A DNA stretch of 64,000 nt from Symbiodinium kawagutii (Eukaryota > Sar > Dinophyceae > Suessiales > Symbiodiniaceae), in the NCBI GenBank assembly GCA_009767595.1, contig VSDK01003992.1:132443-196442 (forward strand). The letters run 5' to 3'. Below, one piece after another: positions 32,121 to 44,700 of this stretch (within the stretch, counting starts at the first letter, position 1; every line of letters begins with the position of its first letter). The notes under the pieces were generated by a model. The model was not told the origin of the DNA. It made no database searches and saw nothing but the letters and a program-made list of their open reading frames with translations. The translations under genes and the position numbers were made by a program.

Positions 32121-34445
32121 CTCCCAACTCAGCGAGTGAAAGCCATGGTGCGTCCGCACCATGGACCCAGCGCCGGTGAATGACCCGGGCAAGCCACGGT
32201 GGTACCAGCCATAGGAACCCGCCCATAGGTGACCACCATTGACATGGGAAACTATGGCTAGTGAATAGGTACCACTGGTGGGTTCTGCGTACACACTGGT
32301 CAAGCCATGGTGGTACCAGCCATAGGAACGAACCAGGGACTTGGATTCAGGTGAATGAAGGGTCAGTGAGATTATCGCTGCTGAATACTGACCATCAAAG
32401 ATGGTTCGATGATGGCTACATGTTTTTTTTCGAAGCATTTCAAAGCGTTTCTTAGCATCTCATCTCTATATAATTAATTGGCTTTAAAGTCAATCACCAA
32501 ATATGTTAAGTAACAATCGATGGTCAAATGCTGGTGAATCAGCCTTAACGATGGGCAAGCTATCTTCATCACTAGCCAATATGAACTACCGATTCGGCAG
32601 TTTTAATAATGACCAGCTCATCCTTGGTCGATGTACATCAGCAGCAAAATGAGCAAAATGATGGGCAATTCATCGTGGCGCTAAAGAAATGCCCGAGTTT
32701 TTCTAGTCAAGTAGGAAACATCAAGATGCCTCAGGTCTCTCGTTGCAGATCCTATCCACAGCTGCAACAAGCGGACCGCATGTTGACTCGTTGGTGAACC
32801 GCTGGCGCACAAGAGAGGACAGCTTCGACAAGAGGAGCCATCTTCCGGGTTCCAATTCTCACGGCTCTCCCAGGTGTCTCAGCCCGCGGAGTCACCGCAG
32901 CTGGTAGGGAGGGCTTCAAGGCAAACAGAAACATCGTTACTCCTGAAGAATGATCAATCAAACCAGATCATGGAGAATATGATCATAAGATTGGATGATC
33001 AATGATAATGGTCAATCAATGGTAGGTCTTGGTTTGGAATACTATGTAATACGTAAGCACCCTGTGGGTACTAATGGCCAGTAGTGACGGCACATGCCAG
33101 TGCACAGCTCATTCGGAGCTTGGGGGTTCGGACACTCAGCTGGACACAGAAACCTCGGCACTGGATTGCTATGTCCAGCGCTGGAATTCCCTGAGCTGAC
33201 TAAAAACCGAGCTCTTTGGCTGTCGCTGAAATCGGCGACCGGGAGAATTCAGTTGGAATCAAATCACTTCGTCACTTCGTCGATGTAGTTAGATCTGTGC
33301 CCCCACATGCAACATCACGAAGTGGTCCCGTTGGGGCAACATGTCCATGACTCCCTGGCCATCGCAAGATTTTGACAGAAGGGAAGCTGTCAAATCTAGG
33401 AACACTACCAATTTCGTGGACAACAATGGGCAACCTCAAACCCAAAGAATTGGTACATCAGGAACTTAAGTCAGCGAACGCCAACTGCTGTAGCCAGCGA
33501 CAAAAAAAAAAAACACTTCCAAGAAAACCCGTTGATCTCTTGTAGCTCGCTGAATCCTTGGAACATCTGCGTTGCCAACATTAGTCCATGCTAGCTGGGC
33601 TGACAGTCCAAATTGTCCAGCTGCCATTGCAAATAATTAGTCCTTTAGTTGGATGATATACCAAAGACGCTGCTGTCCCCATCAAGTTGACGAACTGACC
33701 GTGCAGAATTGTGGTTCGAATGCCCAACGACGTGAGTTTCTAAAGCTCAGCCACTCATTCTATAGGGTGCAGTCCGAGCAGCTGAAGTAGTTGGTATCTA
33801 TGAAGACCTTGCCGTAGCGCCACACTTGGTACCAACAAGTGACGGGAAGAGCCAGCAATGAGATAGCACCAAGTGGGGGAACTGCCATGAGTCGGGGAAC
33901 CAGGGGAAGCTAGTTTCTAGACTCTAAGCCAAGGCATACCATCACATACCAACCTCTACGTTGCAAACAGGATCTTTCAACACGACAAAGCAACATGCTG
34001 CTGCAACGGAATGCCGTGAGGGTTTAATTACATCACTGATGGAAGGTCAAAACATGCCCAAAGTGAATGTAGTCGAGCGCTTCAGAATCCTGCAAGGACT
34101 TTGATAAAACAAGCTGAATCATTTGTTTCTGGGGTTGAAGATGCTGCTTGTCAACTGCCAGGAGAGATTCATTGCTGAGATCGCTGTGTTTAATCTCACA
34201 TCAAAGAATTTCATTGTGAATTTCAATTCAGCGGTGATGTAAAGCTACTTTCCCAAGCACCACATTGCTACCGATGGAAGAAACCTTCCACCACTGATGG
34301 TAGCCAACGTTGTGAGCCAGCAAGCTGCTTCGGAGTTGATATGAGTTGATCCTTCAACTGGCTCTAGATGTTTATCAACCTACTGACCATCATCAACATC
34401 AACCCTCAACCATCATTTCCCCATCAAAATCACTAAACCATCATT

Positions 34446-34561
34446 TGGCTGTGGGTCAGTTCACCCTGTACCCCTGGTTCCCCTATCATTAACCATTGTT
34501 TCCCTTATTACTGTTGTTCATTGTCCCCCGTTATTGGTTGGTTAATATTGACCCATAGCCA
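34446..34561 (+). repeat. Foldback family B, copy 2
   Basis: TGGCTGTGGGTCAGTTC to TTAATATTGACCCATAGCCA, with inverted termini TGGCTRTGGGTCA. Confidence 0.85.
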
Positions 34562-36037
34562 TATATATAGCTGGTATATCCCCTGTTATTGTGGCTTACT
34601 ACTAGTATCCCCTACTATTAACCAGCTAAACCAGCTATTATTTAACTTGGTATGATCATACCCCCTTTTATTATCCAACCGAAGCCTTCGCCACCCGCCA
34701 CCGGTTTCGTTTCCCACGTCACCCCTAGCTGTCACCGACGGTCGGTCCCGCCTCCGTGTTGCAGGGCTCCAGCAGCCACGGCAGCAACACGTCGAAGGGG
34801 CGGAACCTCAGCGTGGCTGTGGAGCCGCCGGGGGCGGGCCAACAAGTCATATTAACCGCAGTGGCGAATCAACAGCAAATAGTTGGTGATTCTCCCCCAG
34901 TCTCCCCTTTGGCTAACCAACAGTGGCTAACCAACAGTGGCTAATCAACAACCAAAATTAACCAACAAAGCAACAAAGAAACTAACAAAGAGCCAACAGC
35001 CAAAATTAACCAACAGCAAAAAACTAGCTTTCCAAGTGAATAACAAAGAACCAACAGCCAAAATTAACCAACCAGCAAAGGGTCATATTCAGTGAGAGCT
35101 CTGGGTGATGAACGGTCAATGGTGTATGGGTCAATATGAACCAAGCAACAGCCATGGTTAGGTTTTCACATCTCAACAAAAACTAGACCAGCGAATGGCT
35201 TGGTGAACACCCCAACGAAGACTGGTTTGGTCGGGGGATCTTCATCAGGGGTACAGGGTACCCACAACAAATTAACGGTTGCAACTAATGGTCGAGAACG
35301 GTCATGGATCATGATGGTTGATGGTCGAGAATGGGTCAGGGTGGTTTTTACTGGTCAATCAATGGGCGATTAACGATTATAATGGTATTAAATTCCCATT
35401 TTACCATGGTCATTCATGGGTCAATCAATGGGCAATTAGCCGATTATAGTGGTTACTGGTTGGTGACTATAATTCTCAATAACTATTAGGGAAAATTCCA
35501 TATGTTTAAAACCACCAACCTGGTTAATAAGAGCCCCTAAGAAAATAAGAGCCTTTGAGAAGTTCCAGCAATTGGTTTATAACTTGGGTGAGCACCTGGA
35601 AAATGGTAGATATATATATATATATTATTATATATATTTATATATATAACTTAAATGGCTCGTTAATTGGCAAATTGTAACCCTCCTAATTTCTTTGGGG
35701 GGGCTGACCTGGTATATGTCTAAAGATGCTGCATGATCAAGCCAGCGAAGGATATTCATGGTTATCTATGTCAGTATTGCGAGAAACTTTTTTGGGGAGG
35801 GGCAGATTTTGCATCATATTGCATCATATTGCTTCTTAAAACAAGGGGATTTACTAGAGATTGTAAACATGCATGTAGATGTTTGGGCCCTGTAGCAACC
35901 ATCAATATGCAGTAGTAGAGCAACTATTCCCGAAGACACGGGTTTCATGATAATGACACTGTTGTATCCTAGCTTCATGAATTCATGGAGCATCGCTAAG
36001 CTGGAAGTACCATAAATCAAAGACCAACGGAAGCTGT

Positions 36038-36138
36038 GGGTGTTTCTCAAACTAGAGGGACCTTCAAACCATCCAATATTTACATGTTTTTAAACATACA
36101 CCAACAATTTTGGGGTCCCCTATTTTGAGAAACCACCT
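36038..36138. repeat. Foldback family A, copy 4
   Basis: GGGTGTTTCTCAAACTAGAGG to CCCTATTTTGAGAAACCACC. Confidence 0.75.
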
Positions 36139-36293
36139 TATGAGTCTTCCAATCTGTTCGAGAGCGAATGCAACCCTCTCCCAGTGGTACATGGATGTCG
36201 GCAAGGTTCCACTCTCATGCAAAGCCAGCAATCCAAGCCTCGCTGTACGAACACCAATTCATTCAGCAGCAGCGAAACATCGTAAGGACATGT

Positions 36294-36398
36294 GGTGGTT
36301 CCTCAAAATAGGGGTATCCTAAAAATGGATAATTTGTTACTAATCACAAATGATTGATAAAGGATGACTTCAGGGTAGCCATATTTTGAGAAACCACC
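36294..36398. repeat. Foldback family A, copy 5
   Basis: GGTGGTTCCTCAAAATAGGG to ATATTTTGAGAAACCACC; only ~155 bp after copy 4. Confidence 0.85.
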
Positions 36399-36962
36399 AT
36401 GTCTTCTTACAGATGATTTGATATTGAGCCATCCACCCCGGACACAAATAAATCGAATGGGATATGCTCATTGGATAAGACCTGAGTTTAGATCAGAAAA
36501 ATTGAGATCTTTTCGACGGTTGGATCCTGGTTTGGGTCCGTCCAAACAATTGGTTTCTGCTTGAAATGTGCAACCATGTACGCATCTATGAAGGGATGGA
36601 TTCACTTTTGACCATATTGAACTATGCAGACATGCACGTATGCACTGGACGTAGCCCAAAGCTTGCAAACATTTGTATCTCCATAGTTTTTATTTAAGCC
36701 CCACTGGAGTTACCTCTCTTGATTCTCAATATCTCAATGGCCCTTCCCAGTTGCTGGTGCATTTTCCCCCTGCAAAACGGCTCCGGTTGGAACCCAACCG
36801 GGGCCCTCCCCAGCACCGAGCCGGGACACCGGTTGAGCTTCGGTTGGCTCATGGCGTGCGCCTCGCTAGGGCCCCAAGGTTGGCACCAGTTAAACACTCA
36901 AAACAAAAGGCTTTGACAGGAGATCTTAGGCCAACCTCAGGGTTGGAGCATCAGGATTATAT

Positions 36963-37062
36963 GGTGGTTTCTCAAAATAGGGGTACCCAAAAATGGTTGG
37001 TTTATTACTAAAAATGACTACTAATGAATGATTTGGGGGGTCCCCTATTTTGAGAAACACCC
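36963..37062. repeat. Foldback family A, copy 6
   Basis: GGTGGTTTCTCAAAATAGGG to CCCCTATTTTGAGAAACACCC; among the best-preserved copies. Confidence 0.9.
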
Positions 37063-37177
37063 ATATGGCTATGTGCCAAAATTGGATAACCAATGACCCA
37101 CCAAAAAATGATCATCTTTTTCTAGGAAACGGTGAGTTTTGGAGGGTACCACTATGACTTGGCACATAGCCATATGG
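37061..37177. repeat. Foldback element with perfect 19-bp arms
   Basis: CCATATGGCTATGTGCCAA (37061-37079) and its exact reverse complement (37159-37177) enclose 79 bp. Abuts family A copy 6. Confidence 0.85.
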
Positions 37178-37567
37178 CTTTTGTGAGATTTGAACCATCC
37201 CAAGGATGGGGTATATCATGGTTGACCCAATAGTTCCAATAAAATGAAAGAAATTAAGAGTATAACTCACATCAGGGGTTCAAGCACCTTGGTGGTTTCA
37301 ACCCGTCTGAAAATATCAGTTAATCTCAACCAATCGTCCAAACTAGTATGGAAAATGCAAAACTCCATCAAAACCACCGCTGGCTTGGGTAATAATATAG
37401 CAGTTGGGGTAGATGGTAGATGCAACTAGCTTGGTAGGTGGGCAATAAAGTCATGACCCTATTTATCACTGCTGGGGCCGTGTTCAGTGTTCCACTGATT
37501 TCCGGAATGCAGCAGTTGGATTGCCATTCCAAGTCTGGCTGGACGTGTTGGTAATCCCCTCGTCGTT

Positions 37568-37656
37568 TAATGTTGGTTTCTGATTAGTGTAACCCCTTCG
37601 AAAGTAATAAAAATAGATGAAACCAACAGGTAGATACTAATCAGAAACCAACATTA
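37568..37656. repeat. Foldback element with perfect 21-bp arms
   Basis: TAATGTTGGTTTCTGATTAG plus T at 37568-37588 is inverted at 37636-37656. Confidence 0.85.
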
Positions 37657-38572
37657 CCCTCCATTCGAAACCAATCGGTTTATGCAGTCGGCAGTCCCCA
37701 AACTGGTTGATTCAGCAGTCCCCACTACAGCGGCCCACCTCCAAGTACCTTGGGAAAGGCAAGCGCTGGGGGAGCCCCATGGTGTCAGGTGGTACCTTCT
37801 GGTCAACCCACGTGATGGGCACACTGCTGCTTTTGACACGAGGCTTCGTCCATGCTACAAAGGACTGGAACCGGCTGGAACCGTCCTTCTAAGTTGAGGC
37901 GGGGACACCAACAATCGGGTTTTCATGAGTTTTTGTGACAGCAGCTCCCCAAATCATCCCCTTAAAATGAGAACCATCCTGGAGGTTTCGGCGACTGGAC
38001 ACCCCTGTCGCATCATTTCGGAAGCAACTCAATATGTCTGCATATTTCTGCACTTACGCAATGAAAGCAGAACTTCCCAAGAGAGTTCTCTTATCAACAT
38101 GTTTAATTAACCACTATTGTTGGTTATCATCTCCGCCATGATTATTGTTTCGAAAAAAAAATCAAATCCTATAAACCCTATTATCAAGCATGAATAAGGC
38201 TGAAAACAAAACATAAAAACCAACTCGTCTTCTCCTTTGAACCGGTTGGTTCATGGTGCTGAACTTAAGGGCACCCTGCTCTCAATTGCCGTTGCCAACC
38301 TGCCAACCAAGGGAGGGCGCCAACCATCATAGGATTTGGCAGAAAAAAAAACAAGAAAAGGGTTGATTTGCCATCAAATGGTGGCGGTTTCTAGGACTCA
38401 AGCGGTTGAAGCCAGAATGATTCTTCAACATGATGGCTGTACAAGGTGGAGCCCCAAACGTTACAAGTTGGCTAAGAAGCCATTTAACTATGGCTATCAT
38501 ATATCATATCTACCATAACTAGCAGCTGTAATGGCAATATGTACATTTCTATGGATGTCGCAACGAGCCGAG

Positions 38573-38654
38573 CTAACCCGGCCCGGCACTGCTCGCGCTG
38601 CAGTCCGGGCGCAAGCGTCTCACGCGACACAGCCAGCCGTGAAGCAACAAGTGC
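38573..38654 (-). CDS. FkbM gene, likely last exon region
   Basis: After the phase-2 GC donor at 38889, the AG at 38655-38656 opens HLLLHGWLCRVRRLR, which lines up with the stretch following GAE..VL in FkbM proteins. The frame ends at TAG (38573-38575) unless a GT at 38623 is used. Another frame (ALVASRLAVSRETLAPGLQ) is also open. Confidence 0.4.
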
Positions 38655-41600
38655 CTGCGGTCATGAACTGGGTTGTTCACTAAGGTCATCTGGTACATTT
38701 TGAATAGGATCAATATATGATATAGGTAGATAGAATAGTAAATAGATAGATGAGTAGATAGATAGAGACGGACAGGCAAAAGAACATATCTGATATGAAC
38801 TCAACTTTTTCACCTGTATGCAGCTGTATAGATGTATGTCATCCAATGCGCCATAGTAGTTCCTGCCAAGCTGTGTTTGTTCCGTGGCCTTAAGAGCTCA
38901 TATTCCGCACCCTCGCAGTCCATGCGCATCACCTGCTGGAATGATGGAAAACGCTTCGGAAAACTCACCGTTACCTGTCTAGTCCAACAGCAATACCATT
39001 CTGAGAGCTGGGAGGGGTACTCCGGCGACTTGATCCCCTTGATTGGTCCAAAAAACATCGCAGGAAACCCCACAAACTCTCAGGGCTGTGATCCACCCTG
39101 CAGGCCGGTGAGTGATTCCAGGGCTCAACCATGCCAAGTTGACTCCTGTCAACAGGCTCCACCAACATACAGTAACCAAACATGCAATATAACCATGTTT
39201 CATCCACTAGATCCATCTTCTGACCCCCTTCTTCACCATGTTCTTGATCATTGAACCACCATAAATAAACCAAGTCACTGTTTCGGTGTCCCTTTGTGAT
39301 GACAGCTTTGAATCACTAGTGATATTTGGTGGTTTCTTAAAATGGGGCACCCCTAAGTTATGGTTGATTATATACTGTAGTAATTGAAATGGTTGGTTTA
39401 TTTCATTTCATTTTTTGTGTAAAATTGGAGTTGTTTGACCCTTTTTGTTGGTCAACATCCCCATAATGCCTATTATAATCCATCATCAGCTTATATTTCA
39501 TTCACCGATGTGAGGGTTTCTTAAAACTGGAAATCCCCTCCTTTGGTTGGTTTACTATTTTGAAGGCTTTATAAACTGGATGATTTGGGGGTACCCCTCA
39601 TTTTGAGAAACATCCGTTTTGGTATCAATATGGTAGTTGGTTGAACATAGATACACTGATACACCTATAGTTGGTTTAGAACAAATTTGAAACGCATAAG
39701 GATAGCATATGCTTAAGTCAAAACACGCTAGATGTGGATCCACTCTCCTTCACTGGTGTATGCTTGAACCAGCCAATGTCCGTGGAAAACACAAAGGGGG
39801 TAAGCATCCTTAACTTGACCATCCCTATGTTTCCAGTTGCCATAGAAGGTAACCAGCTGGTGTCTACCATTGTTCTTTGGCTGTGGGTCAGTTCACCCCG
39901 TGCCCCTGGTTGCCCTATCATTAACCATCGTTTTCCCTATAGTTTTGTTGGTGAGTTTCTCCACCATGAAATTGGTTGGTAAAGCCTTGACCCAGCTCGC
40001 CATTTGGGGACGGTTACCTCCTAACTGGAAAGCATATGCCGCTGACATGAACGTCTAGCAGTAAGACTTCATGGTGGCTGATGCTTCAAGCCAGTGCTGC
40101 TTCTTATCCCCTAGCATCATTGACGCTGGTTGGTGGTCTAACCAACATGGTGGTTAAACCATCCCTATGAAAAATATGCTGCATGCTTGTCAACCAACAA
40201 TTAGTTAATAGTTGCTAAGGAACATAAGAAAGATTTGAAACCACCAGCCAGATCTTCATGAGCCCATGTTTCACCATCCACGCTGCGATTCTGCCTTCTC
40301 ATGAGCCCATGTTTCACCATTCCACAAGCAACAACAAGCCGTTATAGGTGATTTAATACAATAACTGCCATTTATCGAACAAGTTAGGATTGAATATTGA
40401 AAATAACAATCATGAAACACTAAAATGCTTAACAATCAATAAAAATTGTGGGCCTATCCCAGTGCTTTCCTATGGGAACCAAGTGCTTAGGCCACGAATG
40501 GCTGTCCATCGCTGGGTTTCGTCACCACCACGTCATTGTCTCGAATGTTTTCACCTCGGCTCAGCTGGATCAAATCCAGGCCACGGCCGAAACCCTGGGG
40601 GGTTCCAGTTGAGCCACTGTAAAAAGAGATGAGTCAACCAACCAACCATCTCAAATCTGGAGAAAAATTGGGAGAGTGGAAGATGTTTAAAACCACCAAC
40701 TAGATGTAGGGTGAAAGGAGTGTGCATGAGTTTGCGACAATGATCGGCAAAGCATCACCGGCAACATCCGGCTACTGGTGACGTTCACAAACTTCGCGCT
40801 GGGAGCCTTCACCAACAACAGTGAAACAAATTTACTGCATGGCATCCCTTGAACCTGTGCGAAAAACCGAACCTGTTTGCTTCAACAACCAACTGCGAGC
40901 TGATTTTGGACCCTTGTTCATCTTCATTGTGTTGGCTGCTGCTGTTGATAAGTAATTGTATACTGGTTGCACTTGATCCTTGGAAACATTGCAACCGGTC
41001 CATGCTTTAACCATTGTTGTCAGCCATAATTCACCGCAATCCATCTTCACCATGATGAACTGCTAATTCACCATCATCAGAAGGTAAGCGTTCAATTGTC
41101 ATCAACCATCATTCACCATTACACTCTGTCATTTCACTCTGGGTAACCTGCTTGCGTGGAAAATGAACAAAAAACTACGCCATCTATACATATTAATTAC
41201 CTGGTTTACAGATTAAAAGTATAGGGACTTGTAGCTTCCAGTTAGTCTACCACGGGGCAACTGGTAGCTTCCCAAGCTCAACCCTTGCCTCTTGCAGTGG
41301 CTCGACACGCTGCCCAGGTGCGGAAGACGCGGGCGAGGTCGACAGTGGTCACGTTGATCGACCTCAACGAGCGCCAGCGTGTTGGATCGATTGATTGCAC
41401 TAGAAAGCACAAATTTGTATATAACTGGATGTAGCTGGTACTATACTGTACTGATGATATCTGATGAGTATCAAATATGATGAATTATGAATGGTGGTTT
41501 AGATTTGCTTTGATATATAATCGATCGATTGGTAAGTGTTCCAAGCATGTTGATGATTATCGTGCATCTGCTATGCATTAGGAAAAACATTTGTGCAGGT

Positions 41601-41759
41601 ACTAAATTGTTTAAATGGTAAAATCAACAAAGATACTTGTAATACTACCACGTAGTAGCAATAATACTAAGGCGGAATCGCTCAATTATACTAGTACCTT
41701 ATGATTAGCACCAAAACCATAACAGTACGATAGTAGTACTATCTATCTATCTATCTATC

Positions 41760-41790
<31 letters not shown>

Positions 41791-44700
41791 TTATATTTAT
41801 ATATATATATATATATATATGCTCACCCCTCCCCAGAACCGATCCAAACAGCATTTTTACTGGCATTTCCCATTGAAGACCTCTAATTTTGAACCCGCTG
41901 GATGCACACAAGCTTTTTTGATCTGAGCCACGTAGATATTGGGTCATCGCAAAAATGCAGCGCCAAATGCGCGCGAATCTTGCGCCTCCGCACTGTCTCA
42001 ACCATGATTGCCGTTTGTATGCACAAAATGATGTCACATCATACGTCTTTGGCCGTGTGGAATAAGTAATTCGCAAAGCATGCGCACTCATCATACGGAC
42101 TCTGGGGTACCAGCGCGTTCAAACAATTCCGATGGGGTACGGGGCGCAAAAAAAGTGGTGTCTGAGGTGAGAGAAGAGGTGTCTGTGGAGGAGGACCAGG
42201 TGGGGTTTGCGGCACCCAGTTTCCAACAGGTTCTATCTGTACATCCTGCGACACAAAAAAATCTGACAGCATCTCTCGCGGCTGCGGAATGTACAAGTTC
42301 TCGCGCATCATGATGGGAAGTGTCCAATCCGACCTTGGCAAACACACACACACACACCTGAAAAAAAAACTATCCATAATCCATCCTGTCGGTTCAGGTC
42401 CAGCATGCCCCTCCCAAAAAACAAAACAATCCAACGCACTCACAGGAACATCCAAAAGTCATCCGCAAAGCGTAGTTCTGGCGAGCTTGCTGGCGCTAAA
42501 GTATTGTCTACTCCAGGCAACTTCTTCTTATGCGCCTGTACATCCCTTTCCACACGGCGCTTCAACCGGAACATGGCCCTTACCATGCCTCTGGGCTTCA
42601 AAGCTGGCACACAGCGTTTGCCCATTGCGGTCCGAGAAAACGCGGGTACGCAGGCGAGAGTGTTTGGGGTCAAGTAAAATAAAGCTACGGCAAGAAAAAG
42701 TACGAACAATGTGGCAACTTCTCCTAACATTCCGAAAGCAATGGTCTTGGCAAAGGACGGTTTGGCTTTGTTTGGGAAGATGTAATGCTTCACGATGGTT
42801 GTAGTAGCATCCTCTTCTTCGACAATGACCATCTGCAGCTTCACGTTGGTTGGCACAGGCGTTTTCGGACCAAATGGAGAAGGCAACAATTGCAAGTCCT
42901 CAAACTTCAAGGCTCTCTTGTAGTTCAGCTCCAAGTCCTGGAAGGAGATTTGCATTGCATGCCCTGTGATGACTTCGATATAGTGAGACAAGGGGTGATC
43001 TGTCATGCCGATCTCGAGCATCGGGAAACTCACATGATTCCAACTTCCCCACGGCAGAGGTGCTGAGACGAAAGGGGTTGGAAGAGCTCGACAAATGCAG
43101 CCAGTGCACGCCGCCTCCAGCGCACGCCGCCTCCAGTTCATCGAAGTCCATGTTCTCAGCAGCCACGGCCATGGAGGCAGAGCACCGGACACAAGAATCA
43201 GAATTTGATCAAATGTAGCTGGCGACGGCAAAAGACCTCATGAGACAGAAAGCTGTTATGACATTGAAGCAGACGCGCATTAACCAGAAAAAACCCGAGT
43301 TCCCAAAACTATGATCAAGCTAAATCAGAAAATCAGAAAAACCAGAATCTTCCAGAACTATGGTCAGGCTAAACCAGAAAAACCAGAATCTCCCAGAACT
43401 ATGGTCAGGCTAAACCAGAAAAATCAGAAAAAAACAGAATCTCCCAGAACTATGGTCAGGCTAAACCAGAAAAATCAGAAAAAAACAGAATCTCCCAGAA
43501 CTATGGTCAGGCTAAACCAGAAAAATCAGAAAAACCAGAAAAAAACCATAGTTCTGGGAGATTCTGTTTTTTTCTGTTTTTTTCTGGTTTAGCCTGATCA
43601 TAGTTATGAGAAACCACATTGAATTAAGAAATTGCTAGACAAGTATTCAGCAGACACATTGATAGAAAATTATGTAGTAGATGTCTTAAATTGAGTTGCT
43701 ATTGACAGCAAACAAAGGAGGACTTGCTTGGAGGTCGGTTCTGAGGGGGGGGTGACCATGTATTTATATATATATATATTTTTTTAAGACAAACATAAAT
43801 ATATCTATATATATATATAATATATATGTGTAAATATAAATATCATAAAAGCTACACTGCTGTGTTGCAAGAACACCATAATAGTAATCTTATAGCATGT
43901 CAAACATGTTTTCTACATCCTACAACATTGTTTTAACAAGACGTAATGATTAACATGAACAAATCTCAGTACTGTACTGAAGAACCATCATTGGTGACAC
44001 TGACTGAGGGGTGTACCATATGACTAACACCCACCAGAAGTCAAAAAACAATCATCCGCCAGTCCGCCAAAGTGTAAAACATAGGCAAATCCAACCGCCA
44101 GGCTTAGAAGCCTCCGGGTGACTCCAAAACGCTTCATTCCCCATTTGAAGGAGCGGAATCCCAGGTGGCCTCGCCCCCAACCAACGTCCAGCACGGTGGG
44201 ATATGGTCAACGGCTGGAGTTCCCGTTTCCGCCAGCGCTCGGAAAGACTTTTGCCGCGCAGGTCATCTGGTCGATTGCGGCCTGGCGTGCCGAAAATCAG
44301 GACCACAATCCTACCTGCAAGGATGTGTGGGCCAAATGATGTGCAAAAGGTATGGAAATGATACATGTATAGGATTGTATAGGTCTTCCCAAAGCATGGG
44401 GCTATATCAAATTTGCCAATGTTGGCCAGAACTGTCGCAATGCTTTGTTTCCCTACCGAAGATGTCAATGGCTTTAGTGAAAATGGCCGTTTAGAATGGA
44501 GAAGCCACCAATCATAGGGCCATATGGCTTATAAGGGTACACCATTTTTGGACAGTGCCTCATGTCAATAAATGATCCAACATAACAATTGATTGGAAGA
44601 AACTCTTCAGAGCAATGCTCCGCGGGTGAACTCCAGTGGCTGAAGGGGGGGGCGTCGATGGCCATGGCAAGGACCAATCCACGATGGTTGACTTCCAAAG

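Larger units (their letters stand above)
32121..38572. other. Simple-sequence DNA with unassigned exon-like islands
   Basis: Islands at about 33090-33200, 34690-34850, 36785-36890 and 37680-37890. Minus readings bounded by AG and GC/GT include FRPFDVLLPWLLEPCNTE (34.7 kb) and SQPKLNRCPGSVLGR (36.8 kb). Around 37.7 kb three frames on two strands are all protein-like. They may be 5' exons of the Cys-rich gene or the 3' end of the FkbM gene; phases do not decide it. The rest is AT-rich simple sequence and foldback elements. Confidence 0.4.

Noticed and set aside
37654-37897. Coding exon around 37.7 kb
   Set aside because: Three overlapping frames on two strands all look protein-like with plausible splice sites; strand and frame cannot be chosen by eye.
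43311-43592. LNQKNQ-repeat protein
   Set aside because: Product of the tandem array; the array ends in an inverted copy and has no gene context.
44060-44340. Methyltransferase SAM loop (VLDVGWGRGHLGF) on the minus strand
   Set aside because: An in-frame stop lies just upstream with no AG between, and other frames on both strands are equally open; kept only as an ambiguous island.
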